Positions 5,143 through 13,633 are shown, counted from the first letter of the stretch. The stretch is DNA of 13,888 nucleotides from Balneolaceae bacterium (GCA_007126675.1 SLAU01000305.1:1-13888); one strand, 5' to 3'. The notes: generated by a model from the sequence alone, not told the origin. Numbers and translations: made by a program.

Positions 5143-5168
5143 GACACTTTTCCCCAGTGAAAAGTGTC
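5143..5168. repeat. perfect 10-bp stem hairpin
   Basis: GACACTTTTC and GAAAAGTGTC form a perfect 10-bp stem around CCCAGT. There is no T-run on either side, so it does not look like a rho-independent terminator. A related GGGACACCTTT lies at 5128-5135 and a weaker hairpin (ACCCCAC / GTGGGTT) at about 5085-5118, giving a small cluster of stem-loops. Confidence 0.6.
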
Positions 5169-5190
5169 AGAAAGTTATACTGGTTCAGAC

Positions 5191-5284
5191 CTTTCTTTGG
5201 GCATCATCACAATTCCAAGCCCAAAAATTGCTTTTTTACCATGATGAACGTAACCTGCCTGTACAAATCGGTGATAACAAATAA
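5191..5284 (+). pseudogene. short RHS-repeat relic
   Basis: The sequence runs parallel to 2064-2165 (CTTTGGGCA-CATCACAA and onward) and encodes YHDERNLPVQIGDNK before a stop at 5282-5284. It is the fifth copy of the WYDERNLPVQIGDN block and the most truncated one. Confidence 0.6.
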
Positions 5285-5362
5285 CGAGTGGAACTCATTT
5301 TTTGAATCCTCCGGTTGGCGGAAAATCTCCTTAAAACCAGCTGCATCCGGTGTGAAATCCGG

Positions 5363-7957
5363 TTAATTCGCAGATGCCCCGCTAATCGTGTTACCAAAAA
5401 ACACACCATTCATCAGCAGTTTATTCGTTCCAAACCAAAATGCCCTGAATGCCGGGTTGTCGATATAACTGATCACATTCCCGTTGCCATGCCTGCTGAT
5501 AATTATTGAAGCAGTTTCTGAAATCAATTCAAGGTTTTGATCTGAAATATAGCCGCTTGCGAGCGGATCATCTGTATATCGTAACGGAGTTGCATATGGA
5601 TTTTCAGCGATTTCAAGAAACGTATTCGAATTTCTGAAAATCGTCAGATGCTCCCGGCTGTAACCGTATGCGATCGGATGTGTAACATCCAGTTTGGCAT
5701 TAAATATTGAACCTCCGATTACCTGGGCTCCGCGATCATAGAAGAGATTGGCATAAACTCCTGAAGCAGTTGTTTCATAGATACTTTCACGATCCACAAG
5801 TTCAATGTTTGCAAGATCCTGGTTAATACCCCAGTTCACTGCGTTTTTATTCAAAATAAGCGTACCTCCATTACGAACCCAGCGCTTTATTTGCTCTGTA
5901 TCCCTGTCAGTCAGATCATTGTAAAAACCCTGAACCATTATCAAAACATTGTATCGGTCAAGATCAACACGGCTCAGCCTGTGTTTATCGATAATACTGA
6001 TTGGCATGTGAAACCTCTGATCGAACAAGTGCCAGATTTCACCAACATCATTTCCTCTTATTCCCGCTCCTCCAAGTATTGCTGTTTTGGGTTTTTCGAG
6101 ATTTATAAAGCTGGGGCTTCCAAGATCAATTCCGGATGGGTTCAGGCCGGTACCTACGCTGTAGATATCCACGCCATCCTCTTTGGCAGCTTGCTGCAAA
6201 ATTCTGTAGATCTTAGTCTCATTAACATCCTGAGTGCCAAGTGAAACAAGAATGGTTCCATAACTGAAATTTTTAACTCCCTGAAGTGTAACGGCTTCAA
6301 ACTCAGCTGTGGAAACTTTTGTCCGCACGCCCTCTTTCTGTAAACGGTACAAAGTTCGGGGTGTATAATACTCATTCCATTCAAACAGATAAGCATAATC
6401 GCTTCTGCCGCCAATAATTCTGCCTTCCGGAAACTCAGGCTTTTCGATTTTGTCACCTAACAATGAGTTTGCAAACTGGCTTTGATTCAGCTCAGCAAAC
6501 GGCAGGTTAAACGCATAGGGCAGGGTCCATGTGGAAACATCGTAAAAAAGAGTATCAGGAAACTCTGTGCGCCGTTCAAAAATTGCTTCTATAAATTTAA
6601 ACTGAGTTTGTTCGGCAGGAATTACAATAGCCTGATCTTTCTTAAACTGGTACCCGTCAAATTCAACATCACGTGCCAGATTGTACATTTCAATATCGTG
6701 GAAGGATAGAAGGTCAGCTAAATGCCAGGTCTTTGTCTTGTCTTTAAAGTCACCCACAATAATTCCCTTTACAGACGAAGCAGAGGCCTCCTGAGCCGCT
6801 TCACGATAAAATAAGCGCATGTGATCATGTAACTCCTCGCGAAGCTCTACAGAGCCTTTTACTGTAGAAAATGAAGTGGTTAACTGATTCTTGATGGTAT
6901 ATGGAAATTCTACCACACCATGTATACTTTCCTGCGCATGTCCTCTTGAACTTGCCTGTTCAAACAAAATACCAATCGAACCAAAAATATCCGGATACGT
7001 AGATCCTTTGCCGTAGTAAAAATCATCGAAGCGTTCCCGGGTATAGTAGAGTTCCTGCATCTCATCAAGTGCTTCGGCGTGATATTCAGCTATAGCCATC
7101 GTTAAATCCTGATTTCGCTGAGGCGTTAACGGGTGTGTTCGTGAAGGTACACCGGGCTGGAAAAAGTAAGTGGCATCCGTGCCCATTTCGTGATGATCGG
7201 TGAGTACATTAGGCAGCCATTTGTGAAACATATTGATGCGACCGCGGCTTGACGGATGCTGAACCGGCATCCAGTCGCGGTTCAGGTCAAACCAGTAATG
7301 ATTGGTTCGTCCGCCGGGCCAAACTTCATTATACTCTCTGTCACCCCGGTCAGTAACCGTGCCGTGTAAACTTTTATGCTGATTAACCCAGGTCGAAAAT
7401 CGCTGCAGCCCGTCGGGATTCAGGCTTGGATCGATCAGAATTACAGAATTTTGAAGAATTTCTTCCACTTCCGGTCCCTGTGCGGCTGCCAGGTAGTAAG
7501 CCATTAATGGAGCTGCGTTTGAACCGCTTGGCTCATTTCCGTGAACACTGTAACCCAGGTTTATGATTACCGGCATTGTGCTGATATCAAGATCACCGGA
7601 TTGGGAAGGATCTTTCAGCAGATGATGGTTTTCTCTGATTCTTTCTATTGAATTGTGATTTTCAGGCGAAGTCACAGTCAGCATCACCAGGGGACGGTCT
7701 TCATATGTGTAAGCATATTCATAATATTCAACCCGGTGGGATGCTTCCGCCACAGCCCGCATGTAATACACAAGCTTATCGTGAGTGATATGCCAGGTGC
7801 CTATCTCGTGACCAATTATTTCAGCCGGAGTGGGAATATCAGAATCATATTCAATATCCTGAGGCAGATAGTATTCGAGAGATGGTTCAATATCCTGTGC
7901 TGCAAGGGATGTTGAAAACGAAAAAACGATAAGAAAAGGTAGCAGATATAATTTCAT
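5363..7957 (-). CDS. exported M14-family zinc carboxypeptidase
   Basis: This is an 864-residue secreted or periplasmic metallopeptidase. A signal peptide is evident (KLYLLPFLIVFSFSTSLAAQ, cleavage near residue 20). The M14 catalytic core spans about 50-380: zinc ligands H139 and E142 in SVHGNEPSGSN, the substrate-binding N226-R227 in FDLNRDW, the third zinc ligand H256 in TDHHEMG, and the general base E333 in GILFEQASSRG. All expected residues are present. A C-terminal region around 620-740 (KTAILGGAGIRGNDVGEIWH, YNVLIMVQGFYNDL, WVRNGGTLILN) resembles a class I glutamine-amidotransferase-like domain found in long Bacteroidota M14 proteins. It probably degrades peptides outside the cytoplasm; the substrate is unknown. 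Monocistronic, without a clear Shine-Dalgarno site. Confidence 0.92.
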   Translation of the reverse strand: MKLYLLPFLIVFSFSTSLAAQDIEPSLEYYLPQDIEYDSDIPTPAEIIGHEIGTWHITHDKLVYYMRAVAEASHRVEYYEYAYTYEDRPLVMLTVTSPENHNSIERIRENHHLLKDPSQSGDLDISTMPVIINLGYSVHGNEPSGSNAAPLMAYYLAAAQGPEVEEILQNSVILIDPSLNPDGLQRFSTWVNQHKSLHGTVTDRGDREYNEVWPGGRTNHYWFDLNRDWMPVQHPSSRGRINMFHKWLPNVLTDHHEMGTDATYFFQPGVPSRTHPLTPQRNQDLTMAIAEYHAEALDEMQELYYTRERFDDFYYGKGSTYPDIFGSIGILFEQASSRGHAQESIHGVVEFPYTIKNQLTTSFSTVKGSVELREELHDHMRLFYREAAQEASASSVKGIIVGDFKDKTKTWHLADLLSFHDIEMYNLARDVEFDGYQFKKDQAIVIPAEQTQFKFIEAIFERRTEFPDTLFYDVSTWTLPYAFNLPFAELNQSQFANSLLGDKIEKPEFPEGRIIGGRSDYAYLFEWNEYYTPRTLYRLQKEGVRTKVSTAEFEAVTLQGVKNFSYGTILVSLGTQDVNETKIYRILQQAAKEDGVDIYSVGTGLNPSGIDLGSPSFINLEKPKTAILGGAGIRGNDVGEIWHLFDQRFHMPISIIDKHRLSRVDLDRYNVLIMVQGFYNDLTDRDTEQIKRWVRNGGTLILNKNAVNWGINQDLANIELVDRESIYETTASGVYANLFYDRGAQVIGGSIFNAKLDVTHPIAYGYSREHLTIFRNSNTFLEIAENPYATPLRYTDDPLASGYISDQNLELISETASIIISRHGNGNVISYIDNPAFRAFWFGTNKLLMNGVFFGNTISGASAN

Positions 7958-8073
7958 CTTTTATGGATTTATTAATTAGAACAAAAACGGGTGTTGCTTA
8001 TAAGGCTGTTAACGCTTAAAACATAATTAACGAAATTGAAAAAATCTGTGAATTATCTATAAACTGATGTATC

Positions 8074-8107
8074 AAATAAAAAAGGGAGAGCGGTTAACTC
8101 TCCCTTT
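8074..8107 (-). terminator. rho-independent terminator of the baeRF-like gene
   Basis: AAAGGGAGAG (8081-8090) and CTCTCCCTTT (8098-8107) form a perfect 10-bp stem around a seven-base loop. On the minus strand it runs into TTTTTTATTT, 19 bases beyond the stop of the gene at 8127. The remainder of 7958-8126 is AT-rich upstream sequence of the M14 gene. Confidence 0.85.
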
Positions 8108-8126
8108 CCTGATCATAAATATAAGT

Positions 8127-9254
8127 TTAGAATCTGAATTCAGCCGCTACTGTTGAATGGCGCGGCATTTCCTCACGCGGCAGTACATATACTTTGCTGC
8201 CGGTTTTTCTGCCTTTTATAGCCAGCCAATTCATCAGGTCAACATCACCATTACTTGGCCGGTCGGTAAAGTGCACCTGGTGCGATTCAGGATCATAATG
8301 TCCCCACCGTACTTCACCTTTTGAAATGAATATTGTATCTGACTTACCCATTACGGTAGCTTCAACTATTTCAGCCATATTATTTGAAACTCTGTCGCTG
8401 TTCGACTCTGAGAATTGTTCCAGAGAGTTATACATGTCTTTCAGGAAGTATCGTTTAATTTCAGTCCAGCCCAGGTCTTTAAGCTGATTATCATTCAGCT
8501 CATCAGGATTGGAATCAATCGAATCAGTGAGAGTTCTTTTATAGCCGTTTATCGTTTTATAGAATGCGATATTATCTTCTAGCCCGACCAGGATCAGCGG
8601 CTCGCTATATTTATTCATTACAGAGGTGATCTGTTTTTCGAGCTCGCGGAAATATTGTTCGGCAATTACCCGTTTCACTTCGCCGCCTGAACCATGGCCA
8701 AAGAACATGGCTTCCTTACCATCGGCACCGGTATGGTACTGGAGCTCTTTTTCGGGTGTAACCTCCAGGTACTCATCGAGAGAAGTTGTCGCATCTTCAG
8801 GAGTGATATCAAAAACTTCATTTCGGGTACAGTGCAAGAGCCGGGCTTTTTTTCTGCTCACGGCAAGCACACTAAACGTACCATCAAGGCTAAGCATCGG
8901 CAGTAGGGGAGTGATCAAAAAAGACTCATTTATGTATGCTTTCTCTTCAACCGGGTAAGGCAGATGAAAGTATTCGAAATAATCATTGCTTATATAAACC
9001 GCAAGACCCTCATCCTGATGTGACCAAAACAACGGCTTAGCCAACAGATCAGTTGCAGGTTTCAACAGCTTGCTTATTTCTTTCTCTTTCAGGCCTTTAT
9101 CTTTTAGTTTTTCAGTGGTTTGGGTAAGAAGATTTTTAAAGCGAATTGAATTTTGTTTTACTTCTTCTCCTTTTTTATGGGTTGATAATGTTATTGAGAT
9201 GAGTAGTTTACCATCAATATTCAGGATCTGGTCAACTTTTTTTTCACTTACCAT
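8127..9254 (-). CDS. bacterial aeRF1-like (baeRF/Balon-related) protein
   Basis: This 375-residue soluble protein has the layout of the baeRF superfamily, bacterial relatives of archaeo-eukaryotic release factor aeRF1/Pelota. It has an N-terminal domain with LLISITLSTHK and FWSHQDEGLAVYIS, a middle domain with FSVLAVSRKKARLLHCTRNE and the glycine loop FFGHGSGGE (residues 184-192), and an L30e-like C-terminal domain ending GSKVYVLPREEMPRHSTVAA-EFRF. No GGQ peptide-release motif is present. Balon, a ribosome hibernation factor from Psychrobacter, belongs to the same broad superfamily, so ribosome binding under stress is a reasonable inference but not shown. A good Shine-Dalgarno AGAGGT sits five bases before the ATG (9260-9265). 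It is transcribed alone and divergently from the Nramp-like gene. Confidence 0.8.
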   Translation of the reverse strand: MVSEKKVDQILNIDGKLLISITLSTHKKGEEVKQNSIRFKNLLTQTTEKLKDKGLKEKEISKLLKPATDLLAKPLFWSHQDEGLAVYISNDYFEYFHLPYPVEEKAYINESFLITPLLPMLSLDGTFSVLAVSRKKARLLHCTRNEVFDITPEDATTSLDEYLEVTPEKELQYHTGADGKEAMFFGHGSGGEVKRVIAEQYFRELEKQITSVMNKYSEPLILVGLEDNIAFYKTINGYKRTLTDSIDSNPDELNDNQLKDLGWTEIKRYFLKDMYNSLEQFSESNSDRVSNNMAEIVEATVMGKSDTIFISKGEVRWGHYDPESHQVHFTDRPSNGDVDLMNWLAIKGRKTGSKVYVLPREEMPRHSTVAAEFRF

Positions 9255-9259
9255 GTAGT

Positions 9260-9265
9260 ACCTCT
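9260..9265 (-). promoter_or_regulatory. Shine-Dalgarno site of the baeRF-like gene
   Basis: On the minus strand AGAGGT is spaced five bases from the ATG. It is one of few good Shine-Dalgarno matches in the window and supports the chosen start. Confidence 0.6.
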
Positions 9266-9319
9266 TGGATTGAAGTTAAAGTTTCATGTCAGATCGATCA
9301 GAACTGCATGTCTTAGTTT

Positions 9320-9375
9320 AAGCAGGTAAGTTTTTGATCGCTGTTTTGTAAAGCAATTAATGTGTCTACCTGCTT
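9320..9375. promoter_or_regulatory. inverted repeat in the divergent promoter region
   Basis: AAGCAGGTA (9320-9328) and TACCTGCTT (9367-9375) are exact complements separated by 38 bases, in the 183-bp gap between the baeRF-like gene and the Nramp-like gene. TATAAT-like boxes follow at 9377-9382 and 9400-9405 (the latter as TATAATTG), probable -10 regions for the transporter. The repeat could be an operator pair or a leader stem; no known regulator motif was recognised. Confidence 0.4.
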
Positions 9376-9437
9376 CTATAATAATAAAAAAAAGTTTGCT
9401 ATAATTGTTCCGTTTTAATCATAACAGTATGTAAAAA

Positions 9438-10694
9438 ATGAATGTTAATTGGTCAGGAATCAGAAAGAGTTTAGGCCCGGGTCTGATAATGGCTGTTGCT
9501 GCGATTGGTGTTTCACATCTTGTGCAGTCAACGAGGGCAGGAGCCGAGTTTGGTTTTGCTTTACTCTGGGCGGTTATTCTGGCAAATATTTTTAAATATC
9601 CTTTTCTGGAATTTGGACCGCGATATGCTATTGCTACAGGTAATAATATGGTGCAGGGATACAAGAAACTTGCCGGTTGGGCAATTTGGGTTTTTATAAT
9701 ATTCACTGTTGGTACTGTTTTCGCTATACAGGCAGCAGTTACCATAGTAACGGCTAGCCTTGCAAATCATCTTACCGGGCTTGAGTTGTCAACACAGCTC
9801 TGGAGTGTAATTATTCTTGGTATATGTTTTTTGATACTGTTGAGAGGCAGTTACTCGATTCTTGACGGAGCTGTAAAGTTTTTTATGGTTGTTTTGGCTG
9901 TTTCAACAATTGTAGCATTATCTGTAGCACTGTACAACGGAGAACATCATACAGTTACTGAAGTGGTTCCGCCTGAAATATGGACAGTTTCGGGCGTAGC
10001 ATTTTTGATCGCTTTGATGGGGTGGATGCCAATTCCGATTGACGCATCTGTATGGCACAGCATCTGGACCCTTGAGCGCGAAAAACAAACAGGATATAAA
10101 CCAAAGCTGAAAGAGTCGTTGTTTGATTTTAATGTTGGTTACATAGGAGCGGCATTTTTTGCAGTTGCCTTTCTGATTTTAGGCGCATTGGTTATGTATG
10201 GTTCTGGTGCTTCTTATGCAGAAAGTGCAGCAGGTTTTTCGCAGCAGCTTGTGGAACTGTACACACTTTCGTTGGGGGAGTGGGCTTATTTCATCATCAT
10301 AATATGTGCTTTTACTACAATGTTCAGCACAACTTTTACGGTAACAGATACCTACCCAAGAGTATTTAATGAAATAATCGGGGTATTCAATACGTCATAC
10401 AATGAGCAGGAAAAGAAACGTTATTATCCATGGCTGCTTGCGGGTACTTGTATCTGTTCATTGCTATTTTTGCTATTAATGGGAGACAGGTTTCGATTTC
10501 TGATTGATCTCGCAACCACACTATCTTTTTTAATAGCGCCCGTGTTAGCTTATATTAATTTCAAGTTGATATTTCATCCGGAGGTTGCTCCTGAATACAG
10601 ACCTGCTCCCTGGCTGAAATGGCTTGCAATTTCAGGAATCATATTTTTAACAGCATTTTCATTGTTCTACATCTATTTTCAGATTCGATTTTAG
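9438..10694 (+). CDS. Nramp-superfamily transporter with altered metal site
   Basis: This 418-residue inner-membrane protein has about 11 hydrophobic segments. The start KSLGPGLIMAVAAIGVSHLV and QSTRAGAEFG aligns with Nramp TM1 (GPG---------DPGN---D--AGA-FG), but DPGN is replaced by GVSH (residues 24-27). TM6, normally with A--MPH, reads LMGWMPIPIDASVWHS (193-208), adding P200 and D202. Classical Nramp/MntH proteins bind Mn2+ or Fe2+ through the Asp and Asn of DPGN and the TM6 Met, so this member should have different ion selectivity or no classical transport. The remaining core (FTTMFSTTFTVTDTYPRV, residues 292-309) is well kept. The gene stops ten bases before the next ORF, suggesting an operon. 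No clear Shine-Dalgarno site. Confidence 0.85.
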   Translation: MNVNWSGIRKSLGPGLIMAVAAIGVSHLVQSTRAGAEFGFALLWAVILANIFKYPFLEFGPRYAIATGNNMVQGYKKLAGWAIWVFIIFTVGTVFAIQAAVTIVTASLANHLTGLELSTQLWSVIILGICFLILLRGSYSILDGAVKFFMVVLAVSTIVALSVALYNGEHHTVTEVVPPEIWTVSGVAFLIALMGWMPIPIDASVWHSIWTLEREKQTGYKPKLKESLFDFNVGYIGAAFFAVAFLILGALVMYGSGASYAESAAGFSQQLVELYTLSLGEWAYFIIIICAFTTMFSTTFTVTDTYPRVFNEIIGVFNTSYNEQEKKRYYPWLLAGTCICSLLFLLLMGDRFRFLIDLATTLSFLIAPVLAYINFKLIFHPEVAPEYRPAPWLKWLAISGIIFLTAFSLFYIYFQIRF

Positions 10695-10704
10695 CCATTT
10701 CCAT

Positions 10705-13626
10705 ATGCGATATTTTGCGATAGCAATTTTTTTCACTTTATTCGGAGTTCAGGATCTCTTCTCTCAGGTTTACAGTACACAGTATCGGTTACCGGATTTA
10801 GACTGGCAGCAAATTCAAACCGAACGGTTCAGAGTGATTTATCCGGCAGATTACCGCGAGATTGCTGAGCAGTCGCTACGTATTCTTGAGAAAGATTATG
10901 ATGATATTCAAAAACTTGTTGGCGGTTCATTACGCGACTTTCCTTTTATATTGAATCCGCAAAACGACAGGTCGAACGGTTTTGTGAGCCCCTTTAATTT
11001 CAGAAGTGAAGTTGAAATTGCTCCGATAAAGGGAAAAGCTCTTAATCCGCAATCGGGCTCATGGCTCGAATCGGTATTACCTCATGAACTGGTACATGCT
11101 TTGCATTTAAGCAACAGTAATCCAAACACGATTACCGGCAGTTTAGGAATTTTTTCAAAAGATATTGAGCGTTCAATTCATACAGCAGCTCCTTTGGGAG
11201 TACTGGAAGGAATAGCCGTTCACCACGAAAGTCATAATACCATGCCACAATCGGGGCGGGGTAATTATCCGTACTTCAATAATCAGTTTAATGCACTTTT
11301 GAATACACCGGATGAATGGTCAGTTGGGCAGCTTTTTCATATATCAACCTACACTACCCCTTTCAACAGGCACTACGTTGGTGGATACAAATTTATATAC
11401 TGGCTGCAGGAAACCTACGGTGACGATGTTACAAGGAAAGCAATTGAACGCCATCATAAACGACCGGAAATGGGTTTCGGATTTGCACTCAGAGAAGTAA
11501 CCGGAAAAAGAGCTTCAGAGCTATACAATGATTTTTCTGAAGCCGCCCATGCAAAAGAAAGGGAAAGGCTCGAAGAGCTTGGCCAATCAACGGATGTAAA
11601 CCGAAAAGAAATAGAACTTAAAGCATCATGCAGAAATGCAAGCAAACCGATCTGGATAAGCGAATCAGAAATACTTTTTTATTCATCATCTTGTAACCGG
11701 ACGGCAGGCTTTTTTACTCATTCATTTGATGATAACAGAACCCGGCAACTGTACCGTGTAAGTATAACCGGTGACCGCATTTATGATTACAACCCGGAAA
11801 CTGGAAATGTGGTTTACTCCCGTTATCATGCAGATTCGAAATATGATAATGTGTTCAGGTCAGACATTCATATTCTGAACGTCGAAACCGGCAGAAGTGA
11901 GAGGCTCTCTAAAAATGCAAGGCTGATCTCACCTCAATTCAATGGTGATACAATTTATGCTCTGCAAACTATAGATCAGCGGCAGCAGCTTGTGAAAGTT
12001 GATCGCGATTCTGGCGAGCCGTCTGAAACGTATCCGATGGATGAAAACAGTTCTGTAATTGAAATCGACTTTAATCCTGTCAATAGTTATCAGGCAGCAC
12101 TGCTTGGAAGAAAACATGGAGTTCAGGGGATATGGATTGAAACATTACCGCTTACTGACAAACTCTTTGATCGTGATCCAGATATTGTTTTTGCAAAAAG
12201 TTCAGTATTCGACCCAGAGTGGCATCCGTCAGGTGATAAACTGCTATTTGCTTCAGATAAAAACGGTACGTTAAATCTATACGAATATGATGTAGCCAGT
12301 GATAATATTTCAATGGTTACCCGGTCATTATACAATGCCTTTGAAGGTTCTTTCTCACCCGATGGCGAAACGCTGGCTTACATCGGGCAGACAAGAAATG
12401 AACAGCTGCCATATTTAATTGAAAGGGAAAGCCTGTTATATGAAGAACTTGAGCAGGACCAATGGGGAATGGATGAAACAGTTTCAGCATTAATCGACAG
12501 ACCATTACTTAACAGGGATACTGAAGTTGACGAATCTGACTGGGTGTACAGTGAATACAGAACCGGGAGCCGATGGTTGGTTCCAAGATACCGGGCCCCC
12601 ATAATTCGCTCAATTTCCAGCGATATTGATCGCCCCGGATTAAGCCTTGCAAGTGTAGATCAGCTAAACAGCCATGCTTATTATGCGACAGCAACAATGT
12701 TTTCTGGCCGCTTCTGGTATGATATCGAGTATCAAAACAGATCTTTTTATCCGGGATTTAATGTCAGTGTTTTTGATCAGCCGAATCTCACTACTTTCAG
12801 GCAATCGTTTCAGGATCAGACTTTCCTCTTCAGAACTATTTTGCAGGAGAGAGGTGCAAAAGTTTCAATTCCCTTCAGATACCGGTTTGAACAAAATGTT
12901 CGAACTACTTCGCTGCTTATTGAGCCGGAGTACAGCTTAAAGCAATTCCGCTTTTTAAGAGTAACGGATGCACGTAAAAGCCAGTCTGATTTTGTGCCTG
13001 AGCATGTAGCAGGTATAAACACCACACTAAATTTTAAACTGAGGCAGAATGTTCGGGATGTACAGCCAAATTCCGGTTTGGTGCTTTTTACGCAAACAAG
13101 GCTTCGTCTGAACGAGACTGACTTGGAAGTTGATTTTGGTCCCGGTGCCGGGGGTATTGCCAGGTTTTCAAAAAGGCGTGGTTTCAGGGCGGGACTTATT
13201 GCATTTGTATCACCGTTATCCCGGTTCAATCAGTCTCTGAGAGTATCCGGCCAGCTGTTTCGTCAATCAGAAGTTCCAATCTTTAATAATCAGTCTGTTT
13301 ATTCATCAGCATTCAGCACAATTCCTTTGCAGGGAATAAATGATGTGGGAGTGATCGGAACACGCTATACTATCCCCATAACATATCCGGATGATGGAGG
13401 ATTGACGCTGCCCGTTTACCTTTCAAATATTTACCTGGTTTTGTTTTCACAAACTGTTGGTGATTTATCGGAAGGAGGAAGAACATTTCTTTCGAACTCA
13501 AGATCTATTTATGGTGCGGGGATAAGATCCCGAATGCGACTCAGTAATTTAACTATTGATATTGGTATTGCAGTCGGGTTTGAACCAACAAGGGAAAGCG
13601 CTGCTATTCTTTGGGGTGATTTTTAA
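10705..13626 (+). CDS. exported HELVH metalloprotease-like protein with TolB propeller and outer-membrane barrel
   Basis: This is a 973-residue envelope protein. The signal peptide is RYFAIAIFFTLFGVQDLFSQ. A peptidase MA-like zincin domain follows (about 25-290): H127-E128 and H131 in LPHELVHALH, with E168 in LEGIAVHHES as likely third zinc ligand. A beta-propeller with TolB/PD40 repeats comes next (about 305-570; clearest at WHPSGDKLLFASDKNG, 506-521, and FSPDGETLAYIG, 550-561). The C-terminal third (about 640-973) alternates polar and hydrophobic residues in beta fashion and ends in Phe (AAILWGDF), typical of a surface-antigen/BamA-like outer-membrane barrel. All parts match a known Bacteroidota architecture often annotated simply as TolB-like. 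It probably acts at the outer membrane as a protease or in envelope biogenesis; substrate unknown. Co-transcription with the Nramp-like gene is likely. Confidence 0.85.
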   Translation: MRYFAIAIFFTLFGVQDLFSQVYSTQYRLPDLDWQQIQTERFRVIYPADYREIAEQSLRILEKDYDDIQKLVGGSLRDFPFILNPQNDRSNGFVSPFNFRSEVEIAPIKGKALNPQSGSWLESVLPHELVHALHLSNSNPNTITGSLGIFSKDIERSIHTAAPLGVLEGIAVHHESHNTMPQSGRGNYPYFNNQFNALLNTPDEWSVGQLFHISTYTTPFNRHYVGGYKFIYWLQETYGDDVTRKAIERHHKRPEMGFGFALREVTGKRASELYNDFSEAAHAKERERLEELGQSTDVNRKEIELKASCRNASKPIWISESEILFYSSSCNRTAGFFTHSFDDNRTRQLYRVSITGDRIYDYNPETGNVVYSRYHADSKYDNVFRSDIHILNVETGRSERLSKNARLISPQFNGDTIYALQTIDQRQQLVKVDRDSGEPSETYPMDENSSVIEIDFNPVNSYQAALLGRKHGVQGIWIETLPLTDKLFDRDPDIVFAKSSVFDPEWHPSGDKLLFASDKNGTLNLYEYDVASDNISMVTRSLYNAFEGSFSPDGETLAYIGQTRNEQLPYLIERESLLYEELEQDQWGMDETVSALIDRPLLNRDTEVDESDWVYSEYRTGSRWLVPRYRAPIIRSISSDIDRPGLSLASVDQLNSHAYYATATMFSGRFWYDIEYQNRSFYPGFNVSVFDQPNLTTFRQSFQDQTFLFRTILQERGAKVSIPFRYRFEQNVRTTSLLIEPEYSLKQFRFLRVTDARKSQSDFVPEHVAGINTTLNFKLRQNVRDVQPNSGLVLFTQTRLRLNETDLEVDFGPGAGGIARFSKRRGFRAGLIAFVSPLSRFNQSLRVSGQLFRQSEVPIFNNQSVYSSAFSTIPLQGINDVGVIGTRYTIPITYPDDGGLTLPVYLSNIYLVLFSQTVGDLSEGGRTFLSNSRSIYGAGIRSRMRLSNLTIDIGIAVGFEPTRESAAILWGDF

Positions 13627-13633
13627 TTTGCCT

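Larger units (their letters stand above)
4818..5362. other. gene-free stretch with repeats, hairpins and an RHS relic
   Basis: Open frames here (for example 4950-5366) run through repeats and hairpins and show no family motifs, so no gene is called. Contents are the right copy of the 40-bp repeat, a terminator candidate, the 32-bp dispersed repeat, two inverted repeats and a short RHS relic. Confidence 0.6.

Noticed and set aside
5143..5168. Terminator for the M14 gene
   Set aside because: It is about 200 bases beyond the stop and lacks a T-run on the minus strand.
1..5362. Possible insertion sequences carrying the TA modules
   Set aside because: No transposase-like frame and no terminal inverted repeats with target duplications were found; the repeats seen are direct or internal.
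4950..5366. Plus-strand open frame of 138 codons
   Set aside because: It runs across the dispersed repeat, hairpins and the RHS relic in the wrong frame, with no family motif.
6154..6456. Minus-strand open frame of 100 codons within the M14 gene
   Set aside because: It is an alternative frame of the same strand as the M14 peptidase, without motif or start context.
12816..13229. Minus-strand open frame of 137 codons
   Set aside because: It is fully inside the barrel-encoding part of the large exported protein gene, which has far better support.
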